Positions 55,801 through 61,990 of a DNA stretch of 64,000 bases are shown here, piece after piece. A program made the position numbers and the translations under genes. The stretch lies in assembly GCA_034687125.1 (NCBI GenBank), contig JAQGBZ010000114.1, positions 1-64,000 of the forward strand, written 5' to 3'. The stretch is from Neelides folsomi (taxonomy: Eukaryota; Arthropoda; Collembola; Neelipleona; Neelidae). The first letter of the stretch is position 1, and each line of letters starts with the position of its first letter. Below the pieces are notes generated by a model that worked only from the letters and a program-made list of their open reading frames with translations, was not told where the DNA came from and ran no database searches.

Positions 55801-58800
55801 TACAAGAGTGTGGAGGGCCAGCCCTCGAACCTCAAGACGGTCCTTACATCTGAAGACAGTGAGTCTTTTCTCATCTTACACTTCCACACTGTCCCTTTGG
55901 AATTGGTCCGTGTGAGAAGGGCCTCATTAGGGAGGTAAGGGCTGACAGACAGGGGAGACGTGTATTTCCTCAATGAAGTCGTTCCCACTTGGCTCCAGCA
56001 CCAGCAACGCCATCGCAGGAGTTCACCCCTCCGAAGGGAACTCTTGAGAAGCTCTCCAGCAGAAGCTATTAATTTAGAGGCGAGATGAGGGCCGGGAAAT
56101 TCCATTTCCATTCCACTCCATTAGTTGGGGGAGAGGGAAACAAGTTGGGCTATGTCGAGAGTATGTCCATGTAATTTAATGTAATTATGCATTTCAGAAC
56201 CATCTGCACCACCACAGAATCTCATTGCCAAGATGAAGAACTCGACTGCTGCCTCAGTTAGCTGGTCAGCTCCAACGCAGACCTCGTTCAACGGGGTCCT
56301 CAAAGGTTATCGAGTAAGTGCCCTTTGAATGCAAATATCATTTCCTTAAATTCATATTCCACTTTCTTTGGAGTCATTGAAGGAGAAGATGAGGTTTTTT
56401 AAACTTCCAAAGATTCTAAAGCCGTGAAGAATTATAGGTCCCTTGTTTATGGTTCAAACTTTCCCCATTCTTCCCCGCTAATTTGATCTACATATTTTGA
56501 AAATATTTGAGTTTCTGCTTGGTGTTATTAGCAGTTTCCCTTCTCCCTTTTACATAATGGGGAATCGATTTGGGAGTGCGGGGAAGCGAAGCTTCGAGTT
56601 GTCTTCATTTACTTTTATGAGCTCGCCATGGTGTGAATCATAGCCGGCCGGAACGAGAACTTCCCCTGACTTATGTCCTTTTCCCTTGTCTCATTCACAG
56701 GTGGAAGTGAAGGGGAATGATTCGAGGATTCATGCCGAGATGGACTTTGGGGCGAATATTTCATCCATTGTCCTTAACAACTTGACTCTGGGACGTGGAT
56801 ATTCTGTTCGAGTCTCTGCATTTACTTCCGTTGGGATGGGACCCTTCTCCGAGTCCCTTTCTTTGGACCCTTTGTCTATGGGACCTTCTGCCAATGGAGT
56901 GGCCGCTGACGAAGATGGAGCCTCTCAGATTCTCAAGGAAGTTTGGTTTATCATCCTCATGGGGTGTCTTCTCTTCATTTTCCTCCTCCTTCTCATCATC
57001 ATCCTTTACACGCGAAGGAAGTCCCACGGGAAGAAAGATCACATCTCAAGTGAGCTTCTAATAGAATAATAATAATGACCAATATTCTATGCTATTTATA
57101 AAGCTATGGGTGGGCTATGGACAAAACCTCTCTTTGCTCATTCGTTCTGAGAACGGAAGGAAAGCGAGGAACAAATTAATAATTGAATAATTGAGATATT
57201 ATTGTGCACCCCGTAGGTGTTGTCGTTGCTCCTCACACCGACTCTCAATTCGTGAGTGGGAAGCAGAGTCTGTGGATTGACCAGCGATGGAGACCGAACG
57301 ATACAAGTGATAAAGACTCGTCGCGCTCAGACGTGAAACTCCTCACGAATCACAGTCATATGATGAATGGGGACCTTATTGAGCCAACTGACTACGCCGA
57401 GGTTGATCCTCACAGTCTCACAACCTTCTACAACAATGGGAAGGGGACAATGATGCAGATGCAGATGCAGCCTGACCTCACGCCCTACGCCACGACGACA
57501 CTCATTCAAAGAAGGCCCAATTATGTATGCTTCCTTCGACTTACAGATATATTTGCTCAAACTGACTCAAATCCCTTCTCTCTGTCCTTCTCATTTTATG
57601 ACCCACTAAAATAATTTCTAAGAGCTTTTTCTTGTGAAAGTATGACGGTTTCCTTCTCGCGGATCCAAATTTATTGACCTTTTTATGATGGGTGTATAGG
57701 ACCCTTTGCCGGCTGCAAATGGGATCACATTGGGGAAAAACATTGTCGACCGGGACTCGGATCAATTTAGTTCGGGTAAGAGCTGGAAATGTGAGACTCG
57801 ACGCTATTTATATTTATATTTTTACTACTTTTACTCGATTTCAACTCAAATTTGAAATTGGTTTATGACTCGATTCTATTCCTTTTCAGGCCGTTCAAAG
57901 CTATCGTTGGGCTCAAATAACTTCAACAAGTTCAAGACAAGTCATGCGTCTCCTTCGCCTTCTCCCTCAGCGCCAATGAAAATGGTTTACTATTATATAA
58001 ATAATATTTTATAACATACTTTTCAACCCATCATTATAAAATTTTCCCGAGTTATTTTATATAGTAAAGTATAAGTTCTCAAAAATAGCTTATTAGATCA
58101 CAAACAAAAAAGTTTATTAAAGTTGTAATTTCACTTTATTAATTCCAATTAAGAGTATTTAATTATTTCTCATATTTTTCGTTTGACTTTTTGATTACTT
58201 TCTAAATCCAATACAATACATTTGAGAAAAATTACGGGAAAACTTTGGCTATTAAAAATTAATTTTAAATGAGCTTCTAAAAAGTAAAAGTTTATTAATT
58301 GAAATTTTTGTTTAAATGTAGGTGCCTATTAACTCAAGACTCGGTGGCTGCTATCCAAGCCCTGGTCCAAACAGATCTCATTTTGAACCGAATCTCCATC
58401 ATCAAATGCCACATCCCTTCGCTTCGCAAAACAATCACACAAACGAGAACCTTTACCACATAGGAGAGATTTTCAGTCCAAAATCAAATTCACATAGCGG
58501 ATTTTCCGAAGCAGTTTATCAAAGTGGCGATCCCGAAGACTCAAATTTTATTCAGCACCAGCAGTCAATGTGCCCGCTTATCTCTATGGACCGAGAGGTT
58601 CAATCATCTCTTCCTTCTCTCGCTTCCGACTCAACTTCGTGCAATTTGTACGCCGAGGCGGACGACGTAATTCCTCCAACGAGCAATAACTACATTATTG
58701 GAGGACGTCAACAACACCAGATGCACCAGAAACAATACTCACAACAGCCATTGAAAAACTCCCGGTCAACCTCCCCAGCCTACAGCAGTGATAGCTTCAA

Positions 58801-60719
58801 TAGCGGAAAATCAGGCAATAAACGTTTCTACAACAAAGGAAGTAAAAAGAAGTTTGAGAATGCTTGTAAATCACTTGAAAGAAGACATCTGGCTCCCTTA
58901 TTACCTGGCAGAGCAGGTTTGTGCCCTCATTCGCCTATTTCTCCATGTGCCAAGTTAATTAAGACTAATCCTCCCTTTGAAGTCCATTAATTATCAGTGT
59001 AGGAGTGAATGTGATTGAATGGTCCATCTGAGATTTTCAAAGGCTGCCGAACCAAATTCTCTATTAGATCATTAGCATTAATTTGTTTATATTAACCTTT
59101 CTTCACTTTATCAACTTTATTATATTTTATTCCAGCCCGAAAAGGACGTGAGTTTGAACGAACCGCTAAAATATTATTGAAAATGCTCATGATGGGGCTT
59201 ACATGGTAACTTGCACAAGAGTTTCCTGGGCCCAACATATGCATTTTCAATAATATTTTAGCGGTTCGTTCAAACTCACGTCCTTTTCGGGATGGAATAA
59301 AGAATAGTCATTCTGAACAAGTCGAAGAACCGGAAATTCGTGAGAGAGTTATAAAAGAATCGCATGTAATGTTTGAAAAATGTTAAGGAATGGAGAAAGG
59401 GACAATAGAAATATTTCGTTTTCATGTTCATAGATGTCTACTAGGGAGCTTGAAGTTCTCCGTTGAGTTAGAACTTTCCTTTCTTTTTCACCCCTAAACT
59501 TCGGCTTTTCTCTCTCCGTGCGGCGCGCTCGAATGCTCTGTCAAAGTTCTTCCCAAAGAGATTAGATCTTTGGAATAGGAATAGGACGCGAGTAGAATTT
59601 TAAGTTTCAAGTCATTTTCTCCTCAATTGTTTCAACTTGAATAATATATAAATCATTTTATATTAATTTTATAACAAAAACATTACAGAAAAGGAAATTA
59701 ATTAACATTTTCGAATATTCAATTTGCCTCTAGCTATACTTATATAATAGTCATTTAGTAGAATAATTTAGCGTAGAGGTTAAATTAATAAGAATATCAA
59801 TAAGTACATTTCAAGGAGTTTTTTCACTATTGTGTATGTATTGTTAGGTCAGCCCATCAGGAAGTTAAAAAATGATGTTGAATGAATGCAAATATCAGTA
59901 ATATAAACTAAAATAAGAAAGCACTTTAAAAAGTCAAATTTATTTCTGTTCGGGTTTATACGACAATGCACTTTCCATATCTGCAGATAATCAGAGGTGA
60001 TTTAAAAATGATCGCGGAGGCAATGCTAATAAAATGAAACAATTGAATGGAAGAATGGAGGGATTGAGTGCAAAGAACAAATATCAAGGGAGAGAGATGA
60101 GGCTTTGGGGGACGTCGGTGATATCAGGAGCCTTATCTTTGAATGTTATTATTTTTATGATCCAACCTAAGGTGATTTCCGACCTTTAGCTCTTTGACTC
60201 TCTCCTCTGTTTGCAAAAAATACCAAGCTAAGAGATTATGATTGACTGTGATACAGTTCATTATGTATTTATGTGAGCAGAGTGGCATTCTCATGCGTGA
60301 AATGGAAAAGTTTGTAGGGAAAAGTGTTCTGCTCGTTCTTTCTCCAAAATCAGATTTCTCATATCAAGCTCCCACGCTTTCATGTGTTCCTAGATATTGT
60401 CGCTCGTTAGTGTGAGTGTTCACGAGGAAATAACCCGCAAGTGTAACTTTCATCTGACTTGTTACTTATTAAGAGATAAGTGTATTCCCCCTTGTAGCAC
60501 ATATTGATTTGTTGTTATTTTAACAATTTTTATCTCACAGATGACGGAGTTTCTTACTCACGGCCTGCTTACCCCGAGTTAAATGGATTCCAAAAATTGG
60601 CTCGCTTCGGCCGCGCTTCAGGCTTGTCGCAGGGTCATTTGGATAACGAATTCCATGACTGGCAACATGATTCATCCGCAATCAAGCTCGCCAAATCTCT
60701 CAAAGAGTCGAATGCATGA
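25758..60719 (+). CDS. robo: Roundabout axon-guidance receptor (Robo), complete, 16 coding exons
   Basis: Robo is a single-pass membrane receptor for Slit that controls axon repulsion at the midline and cell migration. Joining 16 exons gives one open frame of 1324 residues, close to the usual arthropod length, with phases matching at all 15 junctions. The order is: signal peptide (1-26), Ig1 (C52/C109), Ig2 (C153/C204), Ig3 (C247/C293), Ig4 (C335/C388), Ig5 (C435/C484), three FN3 domains (about 520-625, 645-750 and 754-850), a membrane helix (about 872-893) and a cytoplasmic tail. Family hallmarks are RITEHPKD with GKPDP in Ig1, NQTLPIKS in Ig5, SPTNPNI after Ig5, PFYKSVEGQPSN in FN3-2, TDYAEVD (CC0, 965-971) and TPYATTTLI (CC1, 996-1004). 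CC2 and CC3 are not evident. All Ig cysteines and core tryptophans are present and nothing looks broken. Whether it corresponds to the fly robo1, robo2 or robo3 lineage is not settled. Confidence 0.95.
25834..40898 (+). other. robo: robo intron 1 (15.1 kb)
   Basis: The intron runs from GTAAG to TTATACAG. No embedded gene was recognised on either strand. AT-rich islands lie near 27060-27900 and 34400-34930, and a TG dinucleotide repeat at about 32911-32926. Many short frames are present but none resembles a protein. Long first introns of guidance-receptor genes often carry enhancers; that is only an expectation here. Confidence 0.75.
32911..32926. repeat. (TG)n microsatellite
   Basis: About eight TG units, followed by an interrupted continuation (TATGTGTG), lie within robo intron 1. 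This is ordinary simple sequence. Confidence 0.8.
40899..41207 (+). CDS. robo: robo coding exon 2: Ig1 domain
   Basis: This single exon holds all of Ig1 (residues 26-128): RITEHPKDV, then TTLNCKAEGKPDP with C52, W64, and the DSGVYYC turn with C109. Ig1 is the main Slit-binding domain in the family. It is flanked by TTATACAG and GTAAGG and is phase 1 at both ends, the typical arrangement for Ig modules. The intron upstream happens to stay open in the same frame back to 40814, which is chance. Confidence 0.95.
41208..50398 (+). other. robo: robo intron 2 (9.2 kb)
   Basis: The intron runs from GTAAGG to TTTTAG. No coding region was recognised. A minus-strand frame of 122 codons at 45951-46319 has no known motif and is treated as chance. 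AT-rich patches lie near 43860-44200 and 45060-45260. Confidence 0.75.
50399..50549 (+). CDS. robo: robo coding exon 3: first part of Ig2
   Basis: The exon encodes residues 129-178 plus two bases: VIRDEFRVLPQ, GETATLKC (C153), GTPEPQVLW (W166) and NLDTRLQ. The start of Ig2 in fly Robo is very similar. The acceptor is TCTTTTAG, the donor is GTACTT, and the exon ends in phase 2. Confidence 0.93.
50658..50719 (+). CDS. robo: robo coding exon 4: middle of Ig2
   Basis: This short 62-nt exon encodes RLQITDGGNLVIKDVRATDA. Its DGGNL-I-D pattern is characteristic of Robo Ig2. The acceptor is CTTCCAG and the donor is GTATCT. Both junction phases (2 in, 1 out) agree with the neighbours. Confidence 0.92.
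50720..50777 (+). other. robo: robo intron 4, 58-nt micro-intron
   Basis: The intron runs from GTATCT to TTCTAG, with CTGACTAAT as a plausible branch-point region and a T-rich tract before the acceptor. Removing it restores the Ig2 motif GRYQC. Retaining it would shift the frame, because 58 is not a multiple of three. Confidence 0.85.
50778..50849 (+). CDS. robo: robo coding exon 5: end of Ig2
   Basis: The exon encodes GRYQCTAINIAGSRSSPEVS and the last Ig2 strand (residues 200-223), including C204, which pairs with C153. The donor is a strong GTAAGT. Confidence 0.93.
50850..51290 (+). other. robo: robo intron 5
   Basis: This 441-nt intron ends in GGTTTTACAG. It holds no coding signal. Near its 3' end, four GAGTC/GACTC words fall within 51155-51184. 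Confidence 0.8.
51291..51554 (+). CDS. robo: robo coding exon 6: Ig3 domain
   Basis: The exon contains the whole of Ig3 (residues 224-311): KPYFTRDPEDVTVLVGDSA, C247, GLPEPEIQWY with W259, and DEGLYFC with C293. It is phase 1 at both ends, one exon per module. The donor is GTAAGT. Confidence 0.95.
51555..52837 (+). other. robo: robo intron 6 (1.3 kb)
   Basis: The intron runs from GTAAGT to CTTGTTACAG. No recognisable gene or repeat is present. The short frames inside it lack any known motif. Confidence 0.8.
52838..53320 (+). CDS. robo: robo coding exon 7: Ig4 and first half of Ig5
   Basis: The exon encodes residues 312-472. Ig4 has C335, YWRKEG and DSGIYVC (C388). It is followed by the linker SEDQVPPPIIRLGP, then NQTLPIKSIASLPC (C435) and IKWLKDG of Ig5. 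The PPPII...GP-NQTLPIKS block is diagnostic for Robo. Ig4 and the Ig5 start share one exon, with Ig5 split before its last strands. The donor is GTAAGG. Confidence 0.95.
53321..54437 (+). other. robo: robo intron 7 (1.1 kb)
   Basis: The intron ends in TTGGACAG. It contains an AT-rich patch at about 53680-53930 and no coding signal. Confidence 0.8.
54438..55030 (+). CDS. robo: robo coding exon 8: end of Ig5, FN3-1, start of FN3-2
   Basis: The exon encodes residues 473-670. It begins with LRGSDSGQYTC (C484 of Ig5), then SPTNPNIAFHR, the post-Ig5 linker typical of Robo. FN3-1 follows with PTSITLSW, GWMTVG and YIFFIRAENPEGFS. A charged linker (RGRGKGDTDDVDEEQ) leads to the start of FN3-2 (STSIRISWK). 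The donor is GTTTGT, which departs from the usual GTRAGT. Reading through it meets a stop at 55151-55153, so splicing to 55612 is needed for the known FN3-2 sequence. Confidence 0.92.
55031..55611 (+). other. robo: robo intron 8
   Basis: The 581-nt intron has a weak-looking GTTTGT donor and a good TTTCTTCAG acceptor. It is rich in C and T and shows no coding signal. It would add an early stop if retained. Confidence 0.75.
55612..55858 (+). CDS. robo: robo coding exon 9: rest of FN3-2
   Basis: The exon encodes residues 671-752: IDGYYVRYREISG, FNILTVVAQ and YEVFVSPFYKSVEGQPSN. The last motif is nearly identical to the matching part of fly Robo FN3-2. It enters in phase 0 and leaves in phase 1. 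The donor is GTGAGT. Confidence 0.94.
55859..56197 (+). other. robo: robo intron 9
   Basis: This 339-nt intron runs from GTGAGT to ATTTCAG. Nothing else was recognised in it. Confidence 0.8.
56198..56313 (+). CDS. robo: robo coding exon 10: start of FN3-3
   Basis: The exon encodes residues 753-791: PSAPPQNLIAKMKNSTAASV, SWSAPTQ and NGVLKGYR, the classic first half of an FN3 domain. The donor is GTAAGTG and the exon ends in phase 0. Confidence 0.94.
56314..56700 (+). other. robo: robo intron 10
   Basis: This 387-nt intron runs from GTAAGTG to CATTCACAG. No other feature was seen. Confidence 0.8.
56701..57049 (+). CDS. robo: robo coding exon 11: end of FN3-3 and transmembrane helix
   Basis: The exon encodes residues 792-907. 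FN3-3 finishes with LNNLTLGRGYSVRVSAFTSV and GPFSESLSLDP. A short stalk ends in ILKEVWFIIL, and the membrane helix spans about 872-893, rich in Leu, Ile and Phe. TRRKSHGKK follows as the basic stop-transfer signal. The PWFIILLG-type start of the helix is shared with fly Robo. The donor is GTGAGC. Confidence 0.95.
57217..57524 (+). CDS. robo: robo coding exon 12: cytoplasmic CC0 and CC1 motifs
   Basis: The exon encodes residues 908-1010. It includes LWIDQRWRP (926-934), the CC0 motif TDYAEVD (965-971) and the CC1 motif TPYATTTLI (996-1004). In fly Robo the CC1 tyrosine is an Abl kinase target, and CC0/CC1 are the tail motifs shared by all arthropod Robos. A short Met-Gln run (MMQMQMQ) comes from repeated CAGATG units. 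The acceptor is CCCCGTAG and the donor is GTATGC. Confidence 0.95.
57700..57775 (+). CDS. robo: robo coding exon 13: cytoplasmic tail
   Basis: This 76-nt exon encodes DPLPAANGITLGKNIVDRDS and a few more residues (1011-1035). It is supported by the GTATAG acceptor, the GTAAGA donor and matching phases (0 in, 1 out). No named motif is visible. Confidence 0.8.
57890..57984 (+). CDS. robo: robo coding exon 14: cytoplasmic tail
   Basis: The exon encodes residues 1036-1067, including SLGSNNFNKFKTSHASPSPS and a Ser/Pro-rich end. The acceptor CCTTTTCAG is strong, while the donor GTTTAC is weak. The frame remains open past the donor for a few codons (to a TAA in the AT-rich intron), so the exact end is less sure. 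Confidence 0.75.
57985..58321 (+). other. robo: robo intron 14
   Basis: A very AT-rich 337-nt intron from GTTTAC to AAATGTAG. The composition contrast with the flanking exons is strong and supports its being non-coding. Confidence 0.75.
58322..58916 (+). CDS. robo: robo coding exon 15: long cytoplasmic segment
   Basis: The exon encodes residues 1068-1265. The sequence is rich in His, Gln, Asn and Ser and looks disordered. Visible short motifs are ENLYHIGEIF, a second YAE site NLYAEADD (1175-1182), RSTSPAYSSDS and a basic stretch KGSKKKFENACKSLERR. No LPPPP or long proline run is present. The donor is GTTTGT at 58917. Its phase 1 is exactly what exon 16 requires, which supports the junction. 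Without splicing the frame continues to a stop at 58988-58990 (see findings). Confidence 0.85.
59126..59301. repeat. Near-perfect foldback, possibly a MITE
   Basis: Two 61-nt arms (59126-59186 and 59241-59301) are reverse complements with a single mismatch, including 51 perfect pairs. They flank a 54-nt centre that itself pairs partly. Arm sequence includes CCCGAAAAGGACGTGAGTTT. TA dinucleotides at 59121-59122 and 59305-59306 sit symmetrically outside the arms and could be a target-site duplication of a Tc1/mariner-type non-autonomous element, but the area is AT-rich and this is weak. No transposase is present and I saw no second copy in the window. Confidence 0.85.
59296..59301 (+). terminator. 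AATAAA at the right edge of the foldback
   Basis: A canonical hexamer lies about 306 nt after the alternative stop codon at 58990, within the last pairs of the foldback. It could end a short robo transcript that retains the start of intron 15. This is inference from position only. Confidence 0.3.
60541..60719 (+). CDS. robo: robo coding exon 16: C-terminus
   Basis: The exon encodes residues 1266-1324, starting DDGVSYSRPAYPELNG and ending in a short helix-like KLAKSLKESNA before TGA at 60717-60719. The acceptor is TATCTCACAG and the entry phase 1 fits exon 15. Composition is clearly coding compared with the surrounding DNA. I did not recognise a named C-terminal motif. Confidence 0.85.
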
Positions 60720-61449
60720 CATTCGGTGACGAACCCCCGCGTCGAACTCTCTCATATGCCTCAACCGTGCTTCTGCGACAATTCTTCCGCGGTCAACAAC
60801 TTCCAACGATGGCCTTCCTCCAATGGAAGGGAATGGAGCCAAAGTGGGGAGATGCTTTCTTCTGAGACGAGGGGGGAAATCGAGTCATCAGGGTGGATGT
60901 AGCATTAGGGAAATTTTTTATAATAATATCAATGCAGTCAAGAATTGACCAAATTATCATGACATTTATTTATGTTCACTAATACAATGCAATTTTTGTG
61001 TTCATTTGGGATCTGCTAATTACAAAGTACTAAAAAAGATGCTCATTTGTAAATCCCAATTGCTCCTTTATTTTATTTGAAGAATTGTTCAAGATTTCGA
61101 TTTTTTTTCTCAGTTGCGTCAAGATATCATTATTAGATTGGTATTTATAATATCAGAGAATGGAATTCTTACTAGCAGTAGTCGCGTAAATGGGTGGACC
61201 ATATCATTATATGTATGGAGAAGGAGGTATTTATCATTGTGATTGTCGCCCTAATTCAACTAAATGGCTTTACTTGAAATGAAGACGAATGAAGTTATTA
61301 TGAAATATAAATGGAGCCATGCCCTCCTATTTCACTCAAGAAACAAATGAAATTTCTCGAATGAAAAGTGTTGAAATGGGGTTGAAGAAGATTCGTGATG
61401 CTAAGTCATGTCACAAAAGGTAAACTATGTAGCCATAAAGGATAATAAA
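60720..61449 (+). other. robo: Likely robo 3' UTR (proximal form)
   Basis: Non-coding sequence after the robo stop becomes steadily AT-rich. The first AATAAA is at 61444-61449, followed within about 60 nt by a GT-rich stretch (TGTTTATTTGTC), as expected at a cleavage site. Another AATAAA at 61985-61990 could give a longer form. Confidence 0.5.
61444..61449 (+). terminator. Candidate robo poly(A) signal (proximal)
   Basis: AATAAA is the first canonical hexamer after the robo stop, about 725 nt downstream, with a GT-rich element following near 61512-61523. Confidence 0.45.
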
Positions 61450-61984
61450 ACCGCTGCCTGATTTTTATATAAGTAATTTTGTACCATTGGTAGACCTTGT
61501 ATAGAAACCCTGTTTATTTGTCTCGCGCGACTCTCCGTTTAAATTTTATATCAAATATATATAAATATATTAAATTCATATAATTTCATCGTGTTATGTA
61601 ATATAAATTTGCACTTAACTACCATGTAATCGTGAGTATGTAATATTGTACACTATAATCGAATATGATGCTATATTTCTATACTTAAAGTTTGTGTGCT
61701 GATGTATTACTTGTAATATTAAATAAGAATAGATGTCTGAGGGAAGGATGTTGAAAAAGTTGAGCAGGAAAGTGAAGGAAGACATAGAGAAGCCACTAAG
61801 GAAAAATTGGCTTGGGAAGTGGAAGGTGTTTTGGTGTCGGAAGGACTCCTTTGTGAATACTTCCACTTCCATGTAAATGTAAATAATTTTGTATTATTGC
61901 GGAATGTACGGCTGAGTTTGTAATTTAACTACACGCTATATGTTATATCCTCATCCGAGGAAGCTGTTCTGTTTTACACTCAAT

Positions 61985-61990
61985 AATAAA
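61985..61990 (+). terminator. Candidate robo poly(A) signal (distal)
   Basis: A second AATAAA lies within CAATAATAAAAGA at the end of the AT-rich zone. Sequence beyond it returns to balanced composition, which would fit the end of a transcript. Confidence 0.35.

Larger units (their letters stand above)
58917..60540 (+). other. robo: robo intron 15 (1.6 kb), with foldback
   Basis: The intron runs from GTTTGT to TATCTCACAG. Its first 74 nt remain open in the upstream frame. It carries the large inverted repeat at 59126-59301 and an AT-rich patch at about 59640-59980. No other coding signal was seen. Confidence 0.8.
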
